Assembly (NCBI GenBank): GCA_948470605.1 | Contig: CAOKPI010000015.1 | Coordinates: 1 to 39,914, forward strand | Length of the DNA stretch: 39,914 nucleotides | Reading direction: 5' to 3' | DNA from: an uncultured Clostridium sp. | Lineage (GTDB): Bacteria; Bacillota; Clostridia; TANB77; CAG-508 | In this document: positions 23,673 to 29,938 of the stretch, one piece after another | How positions within the stretch are numbered: the stretch's first letter is position 1 | Layout of the letters: every line of letters begins with the position of its first letter | Translations under genes and position numbers: made by a program | The notes under the pieces: generated by a model | What the model saw: only the letters and a program-made list of their open reading frames with translations | The model's database searches: none | What the model was told of the DNA's origin: nothing

Positions 23673-24622
23673 TGGCTTATAATGTAAAAGATGTCGTAGC
23701 CAATAAACCTTCAAGATTTACAGCGGGACACAGAATGTGTGCTGGTTGTGGAGCACCTCCAGTAGCAAGACATATTATGAGAGCCTTAAAACCAGAAGAC
23801 CATGCTGTTGTTTGTGCAGCCACAGGTTGTATGGAAGTTTCTACTTTTATTTATCCCTATACAGCTTGGACAAATTCCTTTATTCATACAGCATTTGAAT
23901 GTGCAGGTGCTACTTTAGCAGGCGCTGAAGCTGCTTACCAGTCTATGAAAAAACAAGGAAAATTACCAGAAGGAGAAACTAAATTTATCGCTTTTGGTGG
24001 AGATGGTGGAACCTATGATATTGGTTTGCAAAGTTTATCAGGTGCTATGGAACGTGGACATGACATGGTTTATGTATGTTACGACAATGGTGCTTACATG
24101 AACACAGGAATTCAACGTTCCTCTGCTACCCCAAAATTTGCAGACACCACAACCTCACCTGCTGGAAAAGTCATACCAGGAAAAATGCAATCGAGAAAAG
24201 ACTTAGCTAAAATCATGGTAGGACATCATCTTCCTTATGTAGCACAAACACTTGGTTATATGAATTTCAAAGATTTATATGAAAAGGCAGAAAAAGCCAT
24301 TTACACTGAAGGACCAGCTTTCTTAAATGTCATGGCACCATGTCCTAGAGGATGGGGCTATCCAACTGACCAATTAATGCCAATCAACAAACTAGCAGTA
24401 GAAACTTGTTACTGGCCTCTATATGAAGTAATCGATGGCAAATATAAAATCAATTATAAACCAGCCAAAAAATTACCAATTGAAGAATTCTTAAAACCAC
24501 AAAAAAGATTTAAACATATGTTTAAACCTGGTAATGAATGGATGATAGAAGAATTCCAAAAAGAAGTTGACAACAGATGGCAAGAGCTTTTAAATTTAGA
24601 AGAAATTACAAACAGGGATTAG
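23672..24622 (+). CDS. porB: 2-oxoacid:ferredoxin oxidoreductase, beta subunit
   Basis: 316 residues. MCAGCGAPPVARHIM gives two cysteines of the proximal 4Fe-4S cluster, CAATGCMEVST another; FGGDGGTYDIGLQSLSGAME then YDNGAYMNTGIQ is the thiamine-pyrophosphate and magnesium motif (GDG...N). It decarboxylates the 2-oxoacid and passes electrons via the delta subunit to ferredoxin. The last codons, Asn-Arg-Asp-stop, are supplied by a hairpin repeat (CAGGGATTAG), the same ending seen in thiN. It is the last gene of the operon. Confidence 0.94.
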   Translation: MAYNVKDVVANKPSRFTAGHRMCAGCGAPPVARHIMRALKPEDHAVVCAATGCMEVSTFIYPYTAWTNSFIHTAFECAGATLAGAEAAYQSMKKQGKLPEGETKFIAFGGDGGTYDIGLQSLSGAMERGHDMVYVCYDNGAYMNTGIQRSSATPKFADTTTSPAGKVIPGKMQSRKDLAKIMVGHHLPYVAQTLGYMNFKDLYEKAEKAIYTEGPAFLNVMAPCPRGWGYPTDQLMPINKLAVETCYWPLYEVIDGKYKINYKPAKKLPIEEFLKPQKRFKHMFKPGNEWMIEEFQKEVDNRWQELLNLEEITNRD

Positions 24623-24740
24623 AGGGACGTTCCTTAAAATCCCTGAAATAGAGATTGAAATGGATGACCTTAGCTGTTATGAGTGTATACGAATTACAGA
24701 TAAGAATACCTTTAGGTACACTCCCTCAATCTCTGTTTTC
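24613..24740 (+). repeat. stop-codon hairpin repeat (family 2), copy A, and por terminator
   Basis: Part one is CAGGGATT/AATCCCTG (24613-24620, 24638-24645) and includes the porB stop. Part two is framed by AGAGATTGA/TCAATCTCT (24650-24658, 24726-24734) followed by a T-rich run, so it can terminate por transcription. Inside lies the family core CTTAGCTGT (24669-24677) and ACAGATAAG (24696-24704), which pair with one mismatch. The core recurs at 24987, 25724 and 29848. Confidence 0.7.
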
Positions 24741-24777
24741 TTTTTTAAAATATTTGTAATCCTATTTTTTCCAATTC

Positions 24778-24945
24778 CTAATATTTCTGATATTCTTTGT
24801 TAGTACAAAAATATTCATTTTTTAACTGTGTCATAATCTGCATAATTAAAGAGTTATCTTTCTTTATTTCTTCTTTCTTTACTCCCCATTTTATAAAATT
24901 GGTTGAAATAATTCGAATTATTTTAAAATTAAATTGTTCCCTTAC
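24778..24945 (-). pseudogene. unidentified C-terminal gene fragment
   Basis: An open minus-strand frame of about 55 codons without a proper start reads QFNFKIIRIISTNFIKWGV, then KKEEIKKDNSLIMQIM, and ends NEYFCTNKEYQKY-stop at 24778. Composition is protein-like (mixed charges, aromatic residues), and it is bounded by hairpin repeats on both sides. I do not recognise it; it may be the tail of a deleted gene. Confidence 0.3.
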
Positions 24946-24954
24946 CCCCTAAAA

Positions 24955-25038
24955 CAGGAATTTTAAAGAACGGACCTAAAAGCTAACTTATCTGTAATTC
25001 ACTTCGCTCAAACAGCTAAGAAATCCCTCTAATCCCTG
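24955..25038 (-). repeat. stop-codon hairpin repeat (family 2), copy B
   Basis: Ends CAGGAATT/AATCCCTG (24955-24962, 25031-25038) are inverted repeats; the core CTTATCTGT (24987-24995) and ACAGCTAAG (25012-25020) is the family hairpin in minus orientation. On the minus strand CAGGGATTAG at 25037-25028 supplies the Arg-Asp-stop of thiN. Confidence 0.7.
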
Positions 25039-25676
25039 CTTTCTATTACAATTAAAATACCTTCTTTTAATTCAATCGTGGCCATGTCTTCCACTATCTC
25101 ATTGCTAATCCCTAAACTCAATCCAACTGACAAAGAAGCATTATTTAAAGGATATTGAAAACCTTTTAAGGTAATTCCTTTTACGGTAGTCGTTAATGGA
25201 AGAAATGAAATATACTTTCCATAAGTTTTATCCTTAACTAATTGCGTATTCTCTTTTACTAAATAAATCCTATTATAAGAATCCAATATCTCACAAGGGA
25301 TTCCTATTTCTAGTGCTTCTTTAAGAATATGAATATTAGCTAACGCATGGTCCATTCTTTTTCCAAGTGCTCCCATTATCGTAATGGTAGAACTATTTAA
25401 TTCAATAGCTAGTTTCAAAGCAATATCTGTGTCTGTATTATCCTTCTCTGGATTATATTTATGAAAAACAATTTGGGGATTTTTTTGATAAAATTGCAAT
25501 ATTGATGTACTTACTGAATCAAAGTCTCCTACTACATGATTTGGAACAATATTAAGTGCATACAACATTTCTAACCCTCTATCAACCGCAATCATATTTT
25601 GCCCGACTATGTTCTTCACAATATTTTGCTAACTCTTCTTTATTAATTTCTCCCCCTGCAATAATAAGTGTATCCA
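25029..25676 (-). pseudogene. thiN: thiamine pyrophosphokinase, single-base frameshift near the start
   Basis: The long frame encodes NMIAVDRGLEML, HVVGDFDSVS, NTDTDIALKLAIELN and MGALGKRMDHALANIHIL, the clear signatures of thiamine pyrophosphokinase (thiamine + ATP to thiamine diphosphate). The normal start, ATG at 25676 after GGGAGA, reads MDTLIIAGGEINKEELAKYC and then loses frame at a GGG run (complement of 25602-25604). Removing one G joins the parts as EEHSRQNMIAVDRG, giving about 215 residues, the normal length. Either a real frameshift or a consensus error. The 3' end (Ser-Arg-Asp-stop) lies in repeat copy B. Thiamine diphosphate is the cofactor of the por enzyme nearby. Confidence 0.85.
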
Positions 25677-25703
25677 TTTTTTCTCCCATCTATTTTATTT
25701 AAG

Positions 25704-25811
25704 GAATATATCTAAAGGTATAACTTATCTGTAATTCTCCTATGCTCATACAGCTAAGAAATCCCCTTAATCCCCAAAACAGGGATTTTAAGGAACGTCC
25801 CCTAATCCCTG
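25704..25811 (-). repeat. stop-codon hairpin repeat (family 2), copy C
   Basis: CAGGGATT/AATCCCTG (25780-25787, 25804-25811) plus the core CTTATCTGT (25724-25732) with ACAGCTAAG (25750-25758). It looks like an A-type hairpin joined to a B-type unit. The 3' end of the neighbouring membrane-protein gene (25788) lies inside the first hairpin, so the repeat supplies its last nine codons and stop. Confidence 0.7.
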
Positions 25812-26882
25812 TTTAATTGGTATTAAAAACAAAGCTCCTATGATAATTGGCAAATAAAAAGTATACATTCTCCAAAATAAAATCGACATATGAATGGTTC
25901 CATTTTGAAAAATAGAATTGAATAATAAGTAAAATCCGCCTTCTGCTCCCAGTCCTGAACCTGGTGTTGGAATAAATGTCATAATCAATAGTAAAAAGGC
26001 TTGCATTGGTATGATTTGTAAAAAGCTCACTCCATAATTTCCAAATGCTCGATATACCATATAGGTAATAGAATAATAGACTAGACTCTGTACAACTGCA
26101 ATTAGAAACATCTTTAATACCATTATTTTTTCTGATTTCATAAGGATAAACTGATTGCTAAAATTGTCTATACTTGCATTTAACTTTTTTATTTTTTGTT
26201 CTGTATTTTTTAGAAGATGTATCTTTCCTAATAATCTAACAATTGGATTGGTAATATATACTATGATTTCCTTTTTTATGCCTGCCAATATCATAACTAG
26301 TATTGCTATGATATTAACCATAAATCCTATGATGGCAATCCACAAATAATCTTGCATTAATGTTTTAAAAAATTCAAATTCTATGATAACAACAACTAAT
26401 GTAGAAACTACTAGAGCTGTCTGTGTAATAATAAATTTTATCGCCATTGCTGACAAAGAATCACTTACTCTCTTCCCTGTCTTATTTAGTTCATATGCCT
26501 GCATTGGCTGTCCTCCAGATGAAAAAGGTGTGATATTATTAAATAATTGCCCTATCATAGATACTTTAATTGAATTCGTGAATTTTTGGTCCTGGTACAT
26601 TTTTTTGATTGGTATATGTAAGTTTAAACTCTCACAAAGCCAATGCATTATCAAACATATTAGACCAGCTAAAACCCATCTATAATCTACACTGTTTAAT
26701 ACATGCATAATATTTTCTATTCCATCTACTTTTAACATATAAATGAATAATCCTAAAAATATAATAAGGATTAAACTAACATTTAAAATAGCTGTTTTTT
26801 TATTCGTTGCTTTATTTTCACTTAAGCTTGGATTATTTTGATTGTTTTCCTTGTTTATGTTCTCTCCGAATTCTTCTTGCAC
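25788..26882 (-). CDS. lysylphosphatidylglycerol-synthase-TM-region (YbhN/UPF0104) membrane protein
   Basis: 364 residues, about eight membrane spans after a hydrophilic, Asn-rich N-terminus of 30 residues. The family hallmarks are present: IGQLFNNITPFSSGGQPMQA (usual P-x-x-x-G-G-x-x-x-A) and FIPTPGSGLGAEGGFYLLF. These proteins match the flippase half of MprF and lack the cytoplasmic synthase domain; they are thought to move or bind lipids, but no activity can be assigned. The C-terminal residues KQGLGDVP come from repeat copy C. A gap of about 110 bases separates it from thiN, which is on the same strand downstream. Confidence 0.88.
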   Translation of the reverse strand: MQEEFGENINKENNQNNPSLSENKATNKKTAILNVSLILIIFLGLFIYMLKVDGIENIMHVLNSVDYRWVLAGLICLIMHWLCESLNLHIPIKKMYQDQKFTNSIKVSMIGQLFNNITPFSSGGQPMQAYELNKTGKRVSDSLSAMAIKFIITQTALVVSTLVVVIIEFEFFKTLMQDYLWIAIIGFMVNIIAILVMILAGIKKEIIVYITNPIVRLLGKIHLLKNTEQKIKKLNASIDNFSNQFILMKSEKIMVLKMFLIAVVQSLVYYSITYMVYRAFGNYGVSFLQIIPMQAFLLLIMTFIPTPGSGLGAEGGFYLLFNSIFQNGTIHMSILFWRMYTFYLPIIIGALFLIPIKQGLGDVP

Positions 26883-26966
26883 GATTTCCCTCCTACTTTA
26901 GTTTATATCATAATTATATACTCTACTATACTTAAAAATTAATTAACTTTTTTAATTTTTATTTCG

Positions 26967-27012
26967 AAAAAACCTCAAGCTTTATCTGATTGGTATCAGA
27001 TTTTACTCAAGG
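26967..27012 (-). terminator. terminator of the FxLYD-protein gene
   Basis: Minus-strand CCTTGAG (27012-27006) pairs with CTTGAGG (26979-26973) using two G-U pairs; inside, ATCTGAT/ATCAGAT (27001-26995 with 26990-26984). Six T's follow at 26972-26967. Confidence 0.8.
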
Positions 27013-27028
27013 CTTTAATATTGCTGTT

Positions 27029-27493
27029 TTATTTTTTCGTAATACTAAAATCATAAGCATTAGCATAATCAAATGTTGCACTAGTATTTAATTGTGTACT
27101 TTCTCCTGGTTCTAATGTTCCTAGAAAAGCACCTATTGTTACAATCTCTTTTCCAGCCTTGTCTACTATTTTAATATTAACTGGATATCCTCCCTTAGTT
27201 GTATTTGAAACATTAGTAACAGTACCCAACAATACGGTTACATTATCTTTCTCCGTTACTTGAAAATTACTAATTTCCATTCCTTCAAATGTCTTTGTTT
27301 CATGCAATTTATCACTTGTATTTAATCTTGTTCCATCCCCTAATACATTTACAAACTCTTCTTCGGTCTGTTGTACAGAGTTATTCTGATTTTCTTTGTT
27401 TGTACTTTTATTCTTAATTACTACTGCTACTATAATAACAATAATTGTAATAATACTCAGTATTAGTATCATCTTTTTTTCTTTTTCCTTCAT
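27029..27493 (-). CDS. membrane-anchored FxLYD-domain-like protein
   Basis: 154 residues. Basic start MKEKEKK, one membrane span (about 8-27), a short Asn/Gln/Glu linker, and an extracellular beta-sandwich. ISNFQVTEKDNVTVLLGTVT, NVSNTTKGGYPVNIKIVDK and IGAFLGTLEPGESTQLN follow the FxLYD pattern (a tally of a new versus retained domain: VxNxS... then L.PGes...). No catalytic residues are evident, so a structural or binding role on the outer face of the membrane is likely. It is a single gene with its own terminator, divergent from the zinc-ribbon gene. Confidence 0.65.
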   Translation of the reverse strand: MKEKEKKMILILSIITIIVIIVAVVIKNKSTNKENQNNSVQQTEEEFVNVLGDGTRLNTSDKLHETKTFEGMEISNFQVTEKDNVTVLLGTVTNVSNTTKGGYPVNIKIVDKAGKEIVTIGAFLGTLEPGESTQLNTSATFDYANAYDFSITKK

Positions 27494-27776
27494 CTTTTTT
27501 CCTCCTCGTTTCTTTTGTTCTTCGAAATTCTTTTTCTGTTATTGTCTACTTTTCAAGGTTTGCATTTCTTTTATATTTTATCTTTAAATAAAGTTAATGT
27601 CAAGATAAAATGTAACTTTTTTTATCGTTTTTTACTTTTAGCGTTACTATTCAGCTTAGCATATCTATCAAAAAAAATCATAAATCTTCCAAAACTACTT
27701 TTATTTTTTGTATTTATATGATACAATACAATAAATTTTAAAAAGATTTGTCAAAAGATGAATGGAGGAAAAAATT

Positions 27777-28058
27777 ATGGAGCTAAATAGATGTAGTAGA
27801 TGTGGGAATTTTTATGTAGCAGAAGGAAATGTATGCCCAAAATGTAGCACAAAAGATGGATTTGAATTTTCAGCTTTTAAATCTTATGTACAAGAAAATG
27901 GGATGGAAAATTCTGTGCATACTATTTCTAATACTACTGGTATTTCTGTTAAAAATTTAAATCGTTTCATGGACTATCCAGAATTTCAAGATTATCAAAA
28001 GCAATTAGATAGTCTTCAAGAAATAGAAAACGTATTAAGTGAACTTGGGAATAACTAA
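27777..28058 (+). CDS. zinc-ribbon protein, YvyF/TIGR03826-like
   Basis: 93 residues from the ATG at 27777, chosen because GGAGG lies eight bases upstream; the frame opens five codons earlier at an ATG without a site. Two CxxC pairs (NRCSRCGNFY and NVCPKCSTKD) form a zinc ribbon. ISNTTGISVKNLNRFMDYPE resembles a helix-turn-helix as in the flagellar-operon protein YvyF of Bacillus. No flagellar genes are nearby, so the role is open; a nucleic-acid-binding regulator is the best guess. A hairpin follows before tyrS. Confidence 0.65.
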   Translation: MELNRCSRCGNFYVAEGNVCPKCSTKDGFEFSAFKSYVQENGMENSVHTISNTTGISVKNLNRFMDYPEFQDYQKQLDSLQEIENVLSELGNN

Positions 28059-28072
28059 TTAAATTTTTGTAT

Positions 28073-28113
28073 AAAATGTTGATATATTAATACTTATAAT
28101 ATATCAACATTTT
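28073..28113 (+). terminator. long AT hairpin between the zinc-ribbon gene and tyrS
   Basis: A 16-bp stem (28073-28088 with 28098-28113) around a 9-base loop. The downstream T-run is poor, but the second arm ends TTTT. Probably a terminator. No T-box features (specifier loop, TGGNCCG-type sequence) are seen before tyrS. Confidence 0.55.
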
Positions 28114-28151
28114 AATAAATATTGCAAATATAATAGAAAGGTTTGATAAAA

Positions 28152-29366
28152 ATGGAAAATGTCTTTACTATATTAGAACAAAGAGGTTACATTGAACAAA
28201 TGACTCATCCACAAGAAATCAAGACTCTTTTTGGAAAAGAATCCGTTCCCTTTTATATTGGAATTGACCCTACTGCTGATAGCCTACATGTTGGTCATTT
28301 CGTTTCTTTGATGGTAGCAAGCCATATGCAGAGATGTGGTCATAAGCCAATTATTTTAGTAGGTGGTGGTACAGCAACCATTGGTGACCCTTCTGGAAAA
28401 ACAGATATGAGAAAAATGCTTTCTCGTGAAGAACTAAATCACAATGTTGATTGTATCAAAAAACAAATTGAAAAATTCGTTAGCTTTGAAGGAACGAATG
28501 CTGCCATTATTGTAAATAATGCAGATTGGTTATTAGATTTAAAATTTATTGACTTTGTACGCGAAATCGGAAGCTTATTTTCTGTTAATCGAATGCTTTC
28601 TGCTGAATGTTATAAACAAAGAATGGAAACAGGTTTAACCTTTTTTGAAATGAGTTATATGTTAATGCAATCCTATGACTTTTTATATTTATACAACAAA
28701 TATGGATGTAAACTTCAAATGGGTGGAAACGACCAATGGTCAAATATCATAGGTGGTGTTGAACTGATTCGAAAAATTGGAAAAGATGATTCCTTCGGTT
28801 TAACCTTTAAACTATTAACGACAAAAGAAGGCAAAAAAATGGGTAAAACAGAGAAAGGTGCTCTTTGGTTATCTCCCAAAAAAACATCTCCTTATGAATT
28901 TTATCAATATTGGAGAAACATCGAAGATGGAAGTGTTGAAAACGTATTTAAAATGCTAACCTTCTTACCAATGGAAAAAATAAAAGAACTAACCTCTTAC
29001 CAAGATGAGAGAATCAATGAAGCCAAAAAAATCTTAGCTTTCGAAATTACCAAACTAGTTCATGGAGAAGAAGAAGCCAAAAAAGCAGAAGAAGCTTCTA
29101 ATGCTTTATTTAATGGACAAGGTAGCTTAGAAAATATGCCTACTGTAAAAATAGAAAATACAAATCTATCGATTCTAGATGCCATTCTCTTAACGAATAT
29201 AGCACCATCAAAAGGGCAAGCAAGAACCTTAATCAATCAAGGCGGTATTTCTCTCAATGATGAAAAAATAACAGATGTCAATTACATTCTTTCAGAGAAA
29301 GACTTTACAGATAACTATGCTATCTTAAAAAAAGGAAAAAAAGTATTTTATAAATTAGAAAAATAA
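28152..29366 (+). CDS. tyrS: tyrosyl-tRNA synthetase
   Basis: 404 residues from the ATG at 28152 (AGAAAGG ten bases upstream; an upstream TTG in frame abuts the site and is disfavoured). Class I signatures: YIGIDPTADSLHVGHF holds the HIGH-like motif, QMGGNDQWSNI binds tyrosine, and KKMGKTEKGALW is the KMSKS-like loop. The C-terminal S4 domain reads PSKGQARTLINQGGISLND. It charges tRNA-Tyr. A -10-like TATAAT at about 28126 suggests an own promoter with a very short leader. Confidence 0.96.
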   Translation: MENVFTILEQRGYIEQMTHPQEIKTLFGKESVPFYIGIDPTADSLHVGHFVSLMVASHMQRCGHKPIILVGGGTATIGDPSGKTDMRKMLSREELNHNVDCIKKQIEKFVSFEGTNAAIIVNNADWLLDLKFIDFVREIGSLFSVNRMLSAECYKQRMETGLTFFEMSYMLMQSYDFLYLYNKYGCKLQMGGNDQWSNIIGGVELIRKIGKDDSFGLTFKLLTTKEGKKMGKTEKGALWLSPKKTSPYEFYQYWRNIEDGSVENVFKMLTFLPMEKIKELTSYQDERINEAKKILAFEITKLVHGEEEAKKAEEASNALFNGQGSLENMPTVKIENTNLSILDAILLTNIAPSKGQARTLINQGGISLNDEKITDVNYILSEKDFTDNYAILKKGKKVFYKLEK

Positions 29367-29371
29367 AGCTG

Positions 29372-29404
29372 ATGGCGACTTTGAGACAGGTACAAAGTCG
29401 CCAT
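29372..29404. terminator. bidirectional terminator between tyrS and the DUF5665 gene
   Basis: A perfect 12-bp stem ATGGCGACTTTG/CAAAGTCGCCAT (29372-29383, 29393-29404). The convergent DUF5665 gene ends two bases away. Confidence 0.75.
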
Positions 29405-29405
29405 T

Positions 29406-29697
29406 TCATTTGCTTTTTTCCACAATTTCTACAATGTCAGCAATATATTCACCAATAACAGGAATATTGAGCGTGACAATTTTTTGTAGCAAAATGATTA
29501 GAATTGCTGTAATAAGAGTCACTCCTATACCAATTCCTACTCCCCTACTAATTCCAGCTAGTAAATTTCGTTTTATAATTTCTTTTTTATTTCCGAAATA
29601 AATAAGCCCATTCTTCATAATTTCCTTTTTGTAAAATATGATTTAACCTTTCTATTGAGTAACTCAATACATTCTTTTTTTTCCTTTTTAATCTCAT
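29406..29697 (-). pseudogene. DUF5665-like small membrane protein, single-base frameshift
   Basis: The downstream frame (from 29618) has GNKKEIIKRNLLAGISRGVG, a membrane span with GIGIGVTLITAILIILLQ and ends NIPVIGEYIADIVEIVEKSK, matching the DUF5665 pattern. The upstream frame, ATG at 29697 after GGTGG, reads MRLKRKKKNVLSYSIERLNH then QKGNYEEWAYLF before losing frame at a TTT run (complement of about 29596-29598). Removing one T joins them to about 96 residues, the usual family length. Function of the family is unknown. Alternatively the 70-residue downstream frame is translated alone from its AAAGGA site. Confidence 0.65.
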
Positions 29698-29764
29698 TAA
29701 AAATCCCACCTTTTATTATATTGGGTCTTTTTTTTATTTTTATTCTTATTTTTATTTCTTTTTA

Positions 29765-29800
29765 AGAATTTCTAAGCGGTGGCAACTGCTTAGAAATTCT
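29765..29800. repeat. perfect 13-bp hairpin, intergenic
   Basis: AGAATTTCTAAGC/GCTTAGAAATTCT (29765-29777, 29788-29800) with a 10-base loop. There is no T-run on either side, so it is not an ordinary terminator. It lies next to repeat copy D. Confidence 0.6.
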
Positions 29801-29825
29801 ATAAATTCCCATATTTTTCTTGTAT

Positions 29826-29896
29826 GGAAAGTCCTCCTACTAGGATTCTTTAGCTGTTTAGCAATTACAGATAAAGTATGCTGTGTAGAACTTTCT
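29826..29896. repeat. hairpin repeat (family 2), divergent copy D
   Basis: Core CTTTAGCTGT/ACAGATAAAG (29848-29857, 29867-29876) pairs with one mismatch and matches the cores of copies A-C, including the AATTACAG stretch. Outer GAAAGT/ACTTTC (29827-29832, 29890-29895) differ from the CAGGGATT ends of the others. It sits 3' of the UPF0182 gene, beyond its terminator. Confidence 0.55.
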
Positions 29897-29905
29897 TACA
29901 ATATA

Positions 29906-29935
29906 AAAATAGAAGCCTATTACGACTTCTATTTT
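29906..29935 (-). terminator. terminator of the UPF0182 gene
   Basis: AAAATAGAAG/CTTCTATTTT stem (29935-29926 with 29915-29906), four bases after the stop codon, with a short T-rich tail. Confidence 0.8.
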
Positions 29936-29938
29936 GAG

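Noticed and set aside
28059..28151. T-box riboswitch before tyrS
   Set aside because: The gap is under 100 bases and has one AT hairpin only; no specifier stem or T-box sequence is visible.
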